A stretch of DNA of 64,000 bases. Source: Spiribacter halobius (lineage in GTDB: Bacteria; Pseudomonadota; Gammaproteobacteria; Nitrococcales; Nitrococcaceae). The stretch is from NCBI RefSeq assembly GCF_020883455.1, contig NZ_CP086615.1, positions 2,356,001 to 2,420,000 on the forward strand, given 5' to 3'. The notes beneath the pieces are model-generated. The model searched no databases and was not told where the DNA came from. It saw only the letters and a program-made list of their open reading frames with translations. The translations under genes and the position numbers were made by a program. Within the stretch, counting starts at the first letter, position 1. Every line of letters begins with the position of its first letter. Shown here piece by piece: positions 17,039 through 25,459 of this stretch.

Positions 17039-18250
17039 ATGTCCTTCGATAAACTCGGCCTCTCGGCCGAACTGCTGCGCGCCGTGCGCGAGCAGGGCTA
17101 CACGACGCCCACCCCGATCCAGTCCCGCGCCATTCCGGCTGTCCTCAGCGGCGGCGATGTCATGGGCGCCGCCCAGACCGGAACCGGCAAGACCGCAGGC
17201 TTTACCCTGCCGCTGCTGCAGCGGCTGACGGACAACCCGCGCGCCGGCGGCCAGCGCTCGGTGCGCGCGCTGGTGGTGACGCCCACCCGCGAGCTCTGCG
17301 CCCAGGTGCAGGAGAGCGTGCGTACCTATGGCCGGCATCTGCCGCTGCGCTCGGCGACCGTGTTCGGCGGCGTCGGCATGCAGCCGCAGGTGGACGCCCT
17401 GCGGCGCGGCGTGGATGTGCTGGTGGCGACGCCCGGGCGCCTGCTCGACCACCTCCGCCAGCGCACCGTGGACCTTTCCGCCGTCGAGATCCTGGTCCTG
17501 GACGAGGCGGATCGGATGCTCGACATGGGCTTTATCCACGACATCCGCAAGCTGCTCGCGGCACTGCCGCCACGGCGGCAGACGCTGCTGTTCTCGGCCA
17601 CGTTCTCGCCGGAGATCCGGCGCCTCGCGGATGGACTGCTGCACGATCCGGTGCGGATCGAGGTGGCGGCGCGAAACACCGCCGCCGAGACGGTGGCGCA
17701 GAAGGTTCACCCGGTCAGCCGGGGCGGCAAGCGCGGCCTGCTGAGCAACCTTATCCGCGAGGGCGACTGGGAGCAGGTGCTGGTGTTCACACGCACCAAG
17801 CACGGCGCCAACCGTCTCGCAAAGCAGCTGGAGGGCGACGGTCTGGTGGCCGCGGCGATCCACGGCAACAAGAGTCAGGGAGCCCGGACGCGGGCGCTGG
17901 CGGGCTTCAAGCAGGGCGACGTGCGCGTTCTGGTGGCGACGGACATCGCCGCCCGCGGACTGGATATCGAGGAGCTGCCCCACGTGGTGAACTTCGAGCT
18001 GCCGAACGTCCCGGAGGACTATGTGCACCGGATCGGCCGCACGGGGCGTGCGGGGCGCGGTGGCCAGGCGGTGTCGCTGGTCTGCGTGGACGAGATCAGC
18101 CTGCTGCGGGGCATCGAGCGGCTGCTTGGCAACCCCATCGAGCAGGAGCTGGTGCCGGGGTTCGAGCCGGACCCGAACGAGCGTCCGGAGCCAATCGTCA
18201 AGGCGCCGCAGGGGCGTCGCGGCGGCGGGCGGCGAGCGAGGCCGCGGTAG
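17039..18250 (+). CDS. rhlE: DEAD-box ATP-dependent RNA helicase, RhlE type
   Basis: This 403-residue helicase has all core motifs in order: F-x-x-LGL start and Q motif (GYTTPTPIQ, 20-28), Walker A AQTGTGKT (45-52), [12 protein letters not shown] within [10 protein letters not shown] (near 155), SAT within [19 protein letters not shown], and [11 protein letters not shown] near 330. The N-terminal MSFDKLGLS and [10 protein letters not shown] match RhlE rather than DeaD, SrmB or DbpA. The short basic tail ([12 protein letters not shown]) is typical for RNA binding. The ATG at 17039 follows CAGGAG; the frame is open further upstream, but that part is not conserved. It remodels structured RNA, for example in ribosome assembly or with the degradosome. 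Confidence 0.92.
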   Translation: MSFDKLGLSAELLRAVREQGYTTPTPIQSRAIPAVLSGGDVMGAAQTGTGKTAGFTLPLLQRLTDNPRAGGQRSVRALVVTPTRELCAQVQESVRTYGRHLPLRSATVFGGVGMQPQVDALRRGVDVLVATPGRLLDHLRQRTVDLSAVEILVLDEADRMLDMGFIHDIRKLLAALPPRRQTLLFSATFSPEIRRLADGLLHDPVRIEVAARNTAAETVAQKVHPVSRGGKRGLLSNLIREGDWEQVLVFTRTKHGANRLAKQLEGDGLVAAAIHGNKSQGARTRALAGFKQGDVRVLVATDIAARGLDIEELPHVVNFELPNVPEDYVHRIGRTGRAGRGGQAVSLVCVDEISLLRGIERLLGNPIEQELVPGFEPDPNERPEPIVKAPQGRRGGGRRARPR

Positions 18251-18296
18251 CCTTATAGGTAACGGCGGCCGGCTGCGTCACCGGCCGTCGCATCGC

Positions 18297-18325
18297 AGCC
18301 CGCATATCGATTGGATATGCGGGCT
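18297..18325. repeat. Palindrome copy F (short form), downstream of rhlE
   Basis: AGCCCGCATATC and GATATGCGGGCT form a perfect 12-base inverted repeat around a 5-base loop. The outer arm equals the outer arm of the longer palindromes found at four other gene ends in the window. Another GC inverted repeat (GCGGCCGG/CCGGCCG) lies just before it at about 18265-18287. It lies about 45 bases after the rhlE stop and probably ends its transcript. Confidence 0.65.
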
Positions 18326-18387
18326 ACCGGGAGCCTCTCACAGCGGCGCCTCGCGCTCGACTGCGCGCTCGACTGCGTGAATCGAGG

Positions 18388-18648
18388 TTAGGAGCGGCTG
18401 GGCAGCCCCGGCGCGGCGTCGTCGTCGCGCCGCGCGAGTCGGCCGAGGCCCAGGGTGATCGCGGCGATGCCCCGGCAGACGACGTGAATGAAGTCGGCCA
18501 GCCCCGGATTGGTGAAGCCGATGCTGAGGCGGTCGCCGTCGGCCCGGACGTGCACGCCTTCGTGCCCGGCAACGGCCTCGATACGAGCCGCGAGCTCGCC
18601 GGCCTGCTTCGCGTTGCCGGTGCTGATGGTAATTCCGTCGTGGTGCAT
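18388..18648 (-). CDS. Small hypothetical protein
   Basis: This 86-residue protein begins MHHDGITISTGNAKQAGEL at 18648 behind a clear GGAGGA site, with a TATAAT box about 35 bases upstream. It is hydrophilic in its first half, with an alternating stretch HVRADGDRLSIGFTNPG that suggests beta strands, then a helical segment and a basic, Arg/Asp-rich tail. I do not recognise a family. The promoter and ribosome site make it a real gene; converging on rhlE and transcribed separately from the suy genes. Confidence 0.6.
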   Translation of the reverse strand: MHHDGITISTGNAKQAGELAARIEAVAGHEGVHVRADGDRLSIGFTNPGLADFIHVVCRGIAAITLGLGRLARRDDDAAPGLPSRS

Positions 18649-18682
18649 TGCGTGCGTCCTCCGTCTGCGTTTGTTGCAGTGC

Positions 18683-18688
18683 ATTATA
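18683..18688 (-). promoter_or_regulatory. Consensus -10 box upstream of the small gene
   Basis: TATAAT reads on the minus strand, 35 bases before the ATG at 18648, and stands out in this GC-rich DNA. The -35 region is not obvious. Confidence 0.45.
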
Positions 18689-18777
18689 CGCGAACGGAGA
18701 CACACAGATATAGATGAGTGATTTAAGTGTTGTGACTGCGGGTCACAAATATTGCACGCGCTGATAGCGCGGGAGCC

Positions 18778-18801
18778 GGCCCCGGGCGCCTGCCCGGGGC
18801 C
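18778..18801 (-). terminator. Hairpin after suyB
   Basis: GGCCCCGGGC and GCCCGGGGCC form a perfect 10-base stem with a 4-base loop, 13 bases past the suyB stop. There is no T tract, so it may be a weak terminator or an mRNA-stabilising structure. Confidence 0.5.
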
Positions 18802-18813
18802 GATGGCTCGGGG

Positions 18814-19983
18814 TCAGGCGCTCTCGTAGAGGCGGGTGAGCACGAACTCGCGGTGGCCAAGCGCCTCTGCCGCGGTGTAACGGCCGTTGGCGGTACGCAG
18901 CATCATCTCGAGCAGCGAATCGCCGGCCTGGCTCATGTCCATCTCGCGGCGCAGCACGCCCGTGACGTCCACGTCGATGTGCTCACGCATGGTGCGCAGG
19001 GTGCGGGCGTTCGCCGAGAGCTTGATCACCGGCAGGATCGGGTTGCCAATGACGTTGCCCTGCCCGGTGGGGAAGAAGTGCACGACGAAGCCGGAGGCAG
19101 CACATAGAGTCACCATCTCCGCGGCGGCGGAGGATGAATCCATGAACCACAGGCCCGGACCGGTGGGGCGCTCCGCCTTGTCAAGCACGCCGTCCACCAT
19201 GCACTGCTTGCCGATCTTCTGGATGTTGCCGAGGGCCTTCTCCTCGATGGTGGTCAGCCCACCCTCGATGTTGCCCTTGGTGGGCTGGGACTCGGAGAGG
19301 TCGTTGGTCTTCCAGCGGTCGATCATCGCCGAGTAGCGGTCGAACATGAACTGGAAGCGCTCGCGGATCTCCGGAGTGCGGCAGCGCTCGGCCACCAGAT
19401 GCTCGCCCCCGGTGAGCTCCGAGGTCTCGCCGAAGCAGAGCGTGTTGCCGTTGGCGTAGAGCTTGTCGAAGGCATCGCCGACGGTGGGATTGGAGCCGCA
19501 GCCGGAGGTGGTGTCGGACTCGCCGCACTTGGTGGACACCCAGAGCTCCGAGAGCGGGCAGGGCTCGCGCTGCAGCTCCGTGGCCCAGTGCACGAACTCC
19601 TTCGCCTGGCGCGAGGCATTGGCGATGGTGTTGTGATCGCCGTTCTGCTCGATCCAGAAGCCCTCCACCGGCTTGCCGGTCTCGCGGATCCCCTCCACGA
19701 CGCGACTGGTCCAGCCCGGCTCGATACCGATGACCACCACCGCGGCGACATTGGGATTGCTGCCGGCACCGATCAGGGTACGGAAGTGCAGGTCGAGATC
19801 GGGCCCGAACTGCAGGCGGCCGTAGGGATGCGGCAGCGCCAGCGTGCCCTTGATATTGTTGGCGACGGCCTCGGCGGCGGCGTTGGAGATGTCGTCCACC
19901 GGCAGGACGACCACGTGATTGCGCACCCCGACCCGGCCGTTCTCCCGACGGTAGCCGAGGAAGGTCTGACTGCTGAGATCCAT
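18814..19983 (-). CDS. suyB: (2R)-3-sulfolactate sulfo-lyase, large subunit
   Basis: This 389-residue protein belongs to the UxaA/altronate dehydratase superfamily. It reads [20 protein letters not shown] at the start, then cysteine-containing motifs [21 protein letters not shown] and [18 protein letters not shown], which ligand the metal in this family. With the adjacent small SAF subunit it should split (R)-sulfolactate into pyruvate and sulfite. Altronate or galactarate dehydratase is the alternative, but the neighbours (TTT transporter, slcC-like and comC-like dehydrogenases) match the sulfolactate cluster. I chose the ATG at 19983, 2 bases after the suyA stop and behind AAGAGGTGG. Confidence 0.85.
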   Translation of the reverse strand: MDLSSQTFLGYRRENGRVGVRNHVVVLPVDDISNAAAEAVANNIKGTLALPHPYGRLQFGPDLDLHFRTLIGAGSNPNVAAVVVIGIEPGWTSRVVEGIRETGKPVEGFWIEQNGDHNTIANASRQAKEFVHWATELQREPCPLSELWVSTKCGESDTTSGCGSNPTVGDAFDKLYANGNTLCFGETSELTGGEHLVAERCRTPEIRERFQFMFDRYSAMIDRWKTNDLSESQPTKGNIEGGLTTIEEKALGNIQKIGKQCMVDGVLDKAERPTGPGLWFMDSSSAAAEMVTLCAASGFVVHFFPTGQGNVIGNPILPVIKLSANARTLRTMREHIDVDVTGVLRREMDMSQAGDSLLEMMLRTANGRYTAAEALGHREFVLTRLYESA

Positions 19984-19985
19984 GC

Positions 19986-20276
19986 TTACCACCTCTTGGT
20001 TTTCACGTTGTGGACGTGGACGTGCTCGCCGGTGCGGATGGGGGCAACCACCCGGCCGATGTCGACGCCGTACTTGATGACGGTCTCGCCCTCGGGGAGG
20101 TCGCGGATCGCCAGCTTGTGGCCGATGGGGATGTCGTCCTTGACTTCGAATTCGATGGTGCGGTCCTGATCCATGATCCAGCCGTTCAGCTTCTGGCCGG
20201 CCCGGATACCCTCCACGACGACCACGCCGACGGAGTCGCCCTCATCGTGCACAACGAAGTCCGGTGCTCGAGACAT
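19986..20276 (-). CDS. suyA: (2R)-3-sulfolactate sulfo-lyase, small subunit (SAF domain)
   Basis: This 96-residue SAF-domain protein has the conserved stretch [20 protein letters not shown], then [19 protein letters not shown] and [24 protein letters not shown]. The IPIGHKLA and GEHVHVHN blocks are the hallmark of UxaA/SuyA N-terminal domains. The ATG at 20276 follows CTGAGGAGAG. It is the first gene of the suyAB operon, facing away from the transporter operon, with a candidate GntR operator about 55 bases upstream. Confidence 0.88.
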   Translation of the reverse strand: MSRAPDFVVHDEGDSVGVVVVEGIRAGQKLNGWIMDQDRTIEFEVKDDIPIGHKLAIRDLPEGETVIKYGVDIGRVVAPIRTGEHVHVHNVKTKRW

Positions 20277-20581
20277 GGGATCTCTCCTCAGTGATGACAG
20301 GAATTGGCAGCTGCCGAAGTGAAGTATACTATGTCTTATACATGACTTGCCATCGAGGGCGGTGCGGCGGATGCTTCGCACTGCCATCGCTCCGACGGGC
20401 GGAAGGCGAGCAAGAAGAAGTCCGGTGGCGATTCGTCACCGGCGAGGTGGCGCCGATACGGCGTCGCCAGCCCCGATGGCTCACCGGGCGGCCGCTTGCC
20501 GCGGGTCAGTGCGCTGTCGGGCTATAGGGGCTGCCCCTGCGATCGTGGGGGTGGTTATCGAGGTAGAGGAGGAGAACCACG
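20277..20581. promoter_or_regulatory. Divergent promoter region suyAB / slcHGF
   Basis: This 305-base gap separates suyA from the transporter operon. An AT-rich patch at 20320-20345 contains AGTATACT, which reads as a TATACT -10 box on both strands, merged with the candidate operator at 20330-20343. The remaining 230 bases up to slcH are GC-rich with no gene that I can support, so the slcH transcript would have a long leader unless there is another promoter. Confidence 0.6.
20330..20343 (+). promoter_or_regulatory. Candidate SuyR operator, site 1
   Basis: TATGTCTTATACAT matches site 2 at 24453-24466 in 13 of 14 bases. It contains the dyad ATGT-N5-ACAT and overlaps a larger GTATA-N8-TATAC repeat. 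It sits on the -10 region of suyAB, where a GntR repressor would block transcription. Confidence 0.65.
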
Positions 20582-21532
20582 ATGCAACGACTAATCGGTA
20601 CCGCGCTGGGCACTGCCGCACTGGCCTTCGCCGTTTCCGCCGGCGCCCAGGAATTCCCGCAGAAGGGCGTTCAGTACATCATCCCGTTCGGTCCGGGCGG
20701 CGAGTCCGACATCTCCGCGCGCCTGCAGCAGGAGTACTTCTCCGGGATCACCGGCGAGGAGCTCGTGATCCAGTACAAGCCGGGCGGGGGCGGCTCGGTG
20801 GGCTGGTCGCAGCTGAACGACATGACCGCCGACGGCCACACCATCATGGGCACCAATCTGCCCCACATCATCCTGCAGCCGCTGGCGAAGGACGTCGGGT
20901 TCGAGACCGAGGACCTGAACAACTTCTACTTCTTCCACTACTCGCCGGACGCCATCGTGGTCAGCAAGGACAGCCCCTACGAGACGCTGGAGGACCTGGT
21001 CGAGGCGGCCAAGGAGACCCCCGGGGCGGTGACCTTCTCCGGCAGCGGCACCTACTCGGCCAACCACGTGGCGCAGACGCGCTTTGATCAGCTCGCCGAC
21101 ATCACCACCACCTACATTCCCTACAAGGGCACGGGGGCCGCGGTGACCGCGCTCAAGGGCGGCGAGGTGAGCGCCGAGTGGGGCTACACCACGGTGGGCG
21201 CCAACCACATGGACGATACCCGCATGCTGGCCGTGGCCTCGGAGGAGCGGCATCCGCTGTTCCCGGACGTGCCCACCTTCCAGGAGCTCGGCTACGACCT
21301 CGTGGGCGGCGCCTACCGCGGCATGGCCGTGCCGGAGGGCACACCGGAGGACGTGCAGCAGCGCCTCTCGGACATCTTCCATGAGATCAACAACAACGAG
21401 GAATTCCAGCAGCGCATGCAGGACCTGGGCTTCTTCATGATCGACGTGCCGGTGGACGAGGTGGACGAGTTCCTCGCCGAGCGCCGGGAAGAGTACACCG
21501 AGGTTGCCCGCGACTTCGGCCTGATCGACTGA
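20582..21532 (+). CDS. slcH: TTT transporter periplasmic binding protein, probable sulfolactate
   Basis: This 316-residue TctC/Bug protein has a signal peptide cleaved probably after Ala22 (VSAGA|QEFPQ). It shows the family's IIPFGPGGESDISARL loop and KPGGGGSVGWSQLNDMTADG. It is only a moderate relative of the other TTT binding protein in the window (6783-7745), with similar motif spacing. A strong GAGGAGGAG precedes the ATG. Its place beside suyAB and two sulfolactate dehydrogenases indicates sulfolactate as ligand, as for SlcH of the slcHFG system; the ligand itself is not readable from sequence. Confidence 0.85.
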   Translation: MQRLIGTALGTAALAFAVSAGAQEFPQKGVQYIIPFGPGGESDISARLQQEYFSGITGEELVIQYKPGGGGSVGWSQLNDMTADGHTIMGTNLPHIILQPLAKDVGFETEDLNNFYFFHYSPDAIVVSKDSPYETLEDLVEAAKETPGAVTFSGSGTYSANHVAQTRFDQLADITTTYIPYKGTGAAVTALKGGEVSAEWGYTTVGANHMDDTRMLAVASEERHPLFPDVPTFQELGYDLVGGAYRGMAVPEGTPEDVQQRLSDIFHEINNNEEFQQRMQDLGFFMIDVPVDEVDEFLAERREEYTEVARDFGLID

Positions 21533-21602
21533 TCCGACCCCGTTCCCGCGGACCCGGGCACGCCGAACGGCGTGCCCGGGCGGCGGCTGCAGGAGCTGAC
21601 CG

Positions 21603-23123
21603 ATGTCCTGGGGATTCCTGTTCGCGGCGCTGACGCCGTTCAACTTCCTGCTGGCCTTCGTCGGGGTGACGGCCGGCATCGTCATCGGCGCGCTGCCGGG
21701 CCTCTCGGCCACCATGGCGGTGGCGGTCCTGGTGCCGGTGACCTTCGGCATGGAGCCCGCCTCGGGGCTGATCATGCTCGGCGCCATCTACACCGGCGCG
21801 ATCTACGGCGGCGCCTACTCCGCCATTCTGGTCAATACGCCGGGAACGCCGTCGGCCATCGCCACGACGTTCGACGGCTTTCCCATGGCCAAGCGCGGCG
21901 ACGGTGACCTCGCAGTCACGCTGGCCACCATCTCTTCGGTGGTCGGCGGCCTGGTGGGCGCGCTCGCGCTGCTCACGCTGGCGCCGACGCTGGCCACCAT
22001 TGCGCTCAAGTTCGGCTCGGTGGAGTACTTCTGGCTAGCCGTGTTCGGGCTGACACTCATCTCCGCCCTGTCGGAGGGCGCCACGCTCAAGGGCTTCATC
22101 GGCGCCGCGTTCGGTCTGCTGCTCTCCACCGTGGGCGTGGCGGTGGTCGGCGGTGACGTGCGCTATACCTTCGGCTCGAGCGTGATGCTCGGCGGCGTGG
22201 AGATCATCTCGGCGCTGATCGGCCTCTACTGCATCCCGGTGCTGATCGATCTCGTGGCCACCCCGGACCCGCATCTGAACGTGGGCGAGGGCAGGCCGCG
22301 CGGCTTCCGGCTGCGCGAGGCCATGGGGCTCGCGCTGCGCAGCAAGCTCAACCTCGTGCGCAGCGCCGTGATCGGCACCATCGTCGCGATCCTGCCCGGG
22401 GCGGGCGGCTCCATCGCGAGCCTCGTGTCCTACACCGAGGCGCGCCGCGCCTCGCCGCGGCGGGAGAACTTCGGCAAGGGCGAGCCGGACGGCATCCTGG
22501 CTACCGAATCCGCCAACAACGCCACCGTGGGCGGCGGCTTCATCCCCACGCTGGTGCTCGGCATTCCCGGCACGCCGCCGGATGCCGTGATCCTCGGCGC
22601 GCTGCTGGTGCAGGGCATTCGCACCGGCCCGGAGCTGTTCAACGAGAACGCGGCGATCTCCTACACGTTCATCTTCGGCCTGCTTATCGCGACGCTGCTG
22701 CTGTTCCCCCTTGGGCTGGTGATCGGGCGCTACGCCTATCAGTCCATCATCACCATTCCGAAGGCGATCCTGGCGCCCACCATTGCCTTCATGACGGTGA
22801 TCGGCACCTACGCCATCCGCAACAACACCTGGGATGTGCTGATCATGCTGGTGCTGGGCGTGATCGGCTGGTTCCTGAGCCGGGGCGGCTTCAAGCCCTC
22901 ACCCATCGTGCTCGGGCTCATTCTCGGGCCGATCGCCGAGCAGGGATTCGTCCAGGGCTATCTCATCGGCAACGCGCGCGGCGCGGTGTTCGAGACCTTC
23001 TTCGGCCGCCCCATCTCCATGGTGATCATCGCGCTCATCGTGGTCGCCACCCTCTATCCTCTGATCGCCGCGCTGCGGCGCCGCGGTCGCCCGCTCCGGG
23101 AGGGCATCGCCAATGACGACTGA
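21603..23123 (+). CDS. slcG: TTT transporter large membrane subunit, probable sulfolactate
   Basis: This 506-residue TctA protein has about ten to twelve helices and the family blocks GALPGLSATMAVAVLVP, IYGGAYSAILVNTPGTPSAI, AILPGAGGSIASLVSY and VLGIPGTPPDAVILGALLVQG. It parallels the other TctA in the window in length and motif order. AGGAG precedes the ATG at 21603. The last 11 bases overlap the TctB-type gene. Together they import sulfolactate captured by the periplasmic subunit. Confidence 0.9.
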   Translation: MSWGFLFAALTPFNFLLAFVGVTAGIVIGALPGLSATMAVAVLVPVTFGMEPASGLIMLGAIYTGAIYGGAYSAILVNTPGTPSAIATTFDGFPMAKRGDGDLAVTLATISSVVGGLVGALALLTLAPTLATIALKFGSVEYFWLAVFGLTLISALSEGATLKGFIGAAFGLLLSTVGVAVVGGDVRYTFGSSVMLGGVEIISALIGLYCIPVLIDLVATPDPHLNVGEGRPRGFRLREAMGLALRSKLNLVRSAVIGTIVAILPGAGGSIASLVSYTEARRASPRRENFGKGEPDGILATESANNATVGGGFIPTLVLGIPGTPPDAVILGALLVQGIRTGPELFNENAAISYTFIFGLLIATLLLFPLGLVIGRYAYQSIITIPKAILAPTIAFMTVIGTYAIRNNTWDVLIMLVLGVIGWFLSRGGFKPSPIVLGLILGPIAEQGFVQGYLIGNARGAVFETFFGRPISMVIIALIVVATLYPLIAALRRRGRPLREGIANDD

Positions 23124-23580
23124 GACCCGCGCCGGCCGGGACTGGCACGGCATGGCCTATGCCGTCGCGTTCGTGGGCGTGGGCGTGATCGCCCTCGCCA
23201 GCTCGGGGGATTTCTCGCCTCTGGGCGCGGTGTTTCCGCGCACCATCGCCACGGCGCTGATCGTCTTCTCGCTTGGCTATATCGCCCAGAACCTGTTCCG
23301 CCCGCCCGGCAAGCTGCCGCGGGGCGACGAGGGGTCCTGGGCCCGACGGGCGCTGCTGGTGGCCGTCATGCTGGGCTGGATCGCGGCACTGCCCTGGCTG
23401 GGGTTCCTGGTGGCCGGCGGGCTGGGCTTCTTCGGCATGATCCTCGTCGGCAACTACGACGCCTGGAGCCCCCGCCGGGTGGTCATCTACGCGATCACGT
23501 CCATCGCCATCATCGGCGGCTTCTATGGACTGTTCGCCGTGGCCCTGAACGTGCCGCTGCCGGAGGCCTCGCTGTTCTAG
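23113..23580 (+). CDS. slcF: TTT transporter small membrane subunit, probable sulfolactate
   Basis: This 155-residue protein has four predicted membrane helices, as in TctB. It overlaps the TctA gene by 11 bases, implying coupled translation, and ends at a palindrome that starts inside its TAG stop codon. Sequence conservation in TctB is low, so identity rests on context and topology. Confidence 0.83.
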   Translation: MTTETRAGRDWHGMAYAVAFVGVGVIALASSGDFSPLGAVFPRTIATALIVFSLGYIAQNLFRPPGKLPRGDEGSWARRALLVAVMLGWIAALPWLGFLVAGGLGFFGMILVGNYDAWSPRRVVIYAITSIAIIGGFYGLFAVALNVPLPEASLF

Positions 23581-23626
23581 CCCGCATGTCTCACCGATTC
23601 ACGGCAATCGGTGAGACATGCGGGCT
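23579..23626. repeat. Palindrome copy A, likely bidirectional terminator
   Basis: The arms AGCCCGCATGTCTCACCGAT(T) and their exact complement form a perfect 21-base stem with a 6-base loop, the strongest hairpin I see in the window. It starts in the slcF stop codon and ends 5 bases before the suyR stop on the other strand, so it separates two convergent transcripts. Confidence 0.85.
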
Positions 23627-23631
23627 TGGGC

Positions 23632-24369
23632 CTAGACGAGCTCGTTGAGATAGTGATGATGTGCCGTGTCGCAGCGGCTCACCCGCATCTCCACCGGCTG
23701 GTTCTCGAGATCGATGGCGGTGCGCCGGATTTCCAGCAGCGGCGCGCCCTTCTCGATGCCGAGGTGCCGCGCGTCGTCAGCGTCCGCGGCGACGGCCCGA
23801 AGCTCTTCGCTGGCGCGCTGGACCGTGACCCGGTACTCGCGCTGGTAGAGCTCGTAGACGGCGTTGGGGAGCTGTTGACCGAAGCGCTCGAGGCCCGGAA
23901 AGCGCTCGGCCGACACGGTGATCCACTCGAGCAGGGTGGGGCGGTTGCCGAGGTAGCGCAGGCGGAAGATGCGCACCACGGGTGCACCCCGCTCCAGGTT
24001 CAGCGTCTCCGCCTCGGCGCTGCGCGCCCGCCCGCGCCGGCATTCCAGCACGCGGGAGGTGGGCAGCTGGCGGCGGCCGTCGCTGCCGTAGAGGTGCCAG
24101 AACTGGAACAGGGAGCGCTCGGTGGTGTGGCGGGCCACCTCGGTGCCTCGGCCCTGGTGCCTTACCACCAGCCGCTCCGCCGCCATGGCGTCCAGGGCCT
24201 TGCGGATCGTGCCCTGGCTGACGCCGTACTCCCGGGCCAGCGCCGTTTCGCTCGGCAGCAGCGCGCCGGGAAGCCATTCGCCCGCGGCGAGGCGCTGGGT
24301 CAGCGTCTCCTTCATCTGCAGATAGAGCGGACGGAAGGCGGGTGCGTTGGCGTTTCCGGCGCTGGTCAT
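23632..24369 (-). CDS. GntR-family regulator (HutC/UTRA type), probable sulfolactate repressor
   Basis: This 245-residue protein has an N-terminal winged helix (about 10-75, with LLPSETALAREYGVSQGTIRKAL in two parts) and a C-terminal UTRA effector domain (about 95-240, with RYLGNRPTLLEWITVSAERFPGL). The HutC type usually represses catabolic operons and is released by a pathway intermediate. It lies in the centre of the sulfolactate cluster, divergent from slcC, and a conserved 14-base motif lies in its own upstream region and before suyAB. By position it corresponds to a suyR-type regulator, though the name is not certain. Confidence 0.87.
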   Translation of the reverse strand: MTSAGNANAPAFRPLYLQMKETLTQRLAAGEWLPGALLPSETALAREYGVSQGTIRKALDAMAAERLVVRHQGRGTEVARHTTERSLFQFWHLYGSDGRRQLPTSRVLECRRGRARSAEAETLNLERGAPVVRIFRLRYLGNRPTLLEWITVSAERFPGLERFGQQLPNAVYELYQREYRVTVQRASEELRAVAADADDARHLGIEKGAPLLEIRRTAIDLENQPVEMRVSRCDTAHHHYLNELV

Positions 24370-24452
24370 GGCTCATCGTTCCAAAATTGCCTGCGGCTGT
24401 GCAGGCTAGATTACCCCAGAGAGGCAAAATGGGGTGAGTTTGTCGCTAGGTT

Positions 24453-24466
24453 ATATATAAGACATA
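24453..24466 (-). promoter_or_regulatory. Candidate SuyR operator, site 2
   Basis: On the minus strand this reads TATGTCTTATATAT, matching site 1 in 13 of 14 bases. It lies 84 bases before the regulator start and 58 bases before slcC, so one site could control both and autoregulate the repressor. Confidence 0.65.
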
Positions 24467-24523
24467 ATTTTAGACATCCTTCTGCCGGCGCTGCCGACCC
24501 ACCTCATACCCCTGGAGAGCCCG

Positions 24524-25459
24524 ATGGCCGAGATTGTCATCACCGAATTCATGGACGAGCAGGCCGTGGCGGACCTCGCCGCGGACCACGACGTCCTCTA
24601 CGATCCGGAGCTGGTGAGCCGGCCCGAGGCCATCGCCACGGCGGCCGCCGAGGCCCGCGCGCTGATCGTGCGCAACCGCACCCAGGTAACCGCGGAGCTG
24701 CTGGCGGCCTGCCCGCGGCTCTGCGCCGTCGGTCGGCTGGGCGTCGGGCTGGACAACATCGCCGTGGAGGCCTGCCGGGAGCGCAACATTGCCGTACTCC
24801 CGGCGACAGGGGCCAATGACGTTGCCGTGGCCGAGTACGTCATCACCGGGGCCATGATGCTCCTGCGCGGCGCCTACCATGCCACCGATCGGGTCGCGGC
24901 CGGGGAATGGCCGCGGCAGGCACTGAGCGGCCGCGAGACCGGCGGTACCACCCTCGGGCTGATAGGGTTCGGCGGCATCGCGCGAGCGACCGCCGAGCGC
25001 GCGCGCCCGCTGGGGATGCATGTGCTCGCCCATGATCCGTTCGTCGCCGCCGATGACGCCGCCTGGGGGCAGCTCGCCGAACGTGCGGACTCCCTCGAGG
25101 CGCTGCTCGCCGCAAGCGACGTGGTGAGCCTGCACGTGCCGTATACCGCCGATACCCATCACCTCATCGATGCGACGGCGCTGACGCGGATGCCGGCCGG
25201 AGCGGTCCTGATCAATGCCGCCCGTGGCGGCGTCGTGGATGAGGCCGCCGTGGCGGAGGCACTGCACGCCGGACGGCTCGGCGGGGCGCTGCTGGATGTC
25301 TTCGAGCAGGAGCCGCTGCCGGCGGGCTCGGTGCTGGCGGATGTCCCCAATCTGGTGCTGACGCCGCACATCGCGGGCGTTACCCGGGAGTCCAACGTGC
25401 GCGTAAGCCGGGTGACCGCCGAGAATGTCCGCCGGGTACTGGAGGAGCGTCGGCCATGA
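24524..25459 (+). CDS. slcC: (S)-sulfolactate dehydrogenase (D-isomer-specific 2-hydroxyacid dehydrogenase family)
   Basis: This 311-residue NAD enzyme has the two-lobed fold of the D-2-hydroxyacid dehydrogenases: NAD-binding LGLIGFGGIARATAERARPLG near 145-165 (split motif GFGGIA), the signature INAARGGVVDEAAV with catalytic Arg near 233, Glu in DVFEQEPLP near 262, and His in TPHIAGVT near 284. SlcC oxidises (S)-3-sulfolactate to 3-sulfopyruvate in Chromohalobacter. Hydroxypyruvate or phosphoglycerate dehydrogenase are family alternatives, but the neighbours decide. GGAGAG precedes the ATG. Its stop overlaps the comC start (ATGA). Confidence 0.83.
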   Translation: MAEIVITEFMDEQAVADLAADHDVLYDPELVSRPEAIATAAAEARALIVRNRTQVTAELLAACPRLCAVGRLGVGLDNIAVEACRERNIAVLPATGANDVAVAEYVITGAMMLLRGAYHATDRVAAGEWPRQALSGRETGGTTLGLIGFGGIARATAERARPLGMHVLAHDPFVAADDAAWGQLAERADSLEALLAASDVVSLHVPYTADTHHLIDATALTRMPAGAVLINAARGGVVDEAAVAEALHAGRLGGALLDVFEQEPLPAGSVLADVPNLVLTPHIAGVTRESNVRVSRVTAENVRRVLEERRP

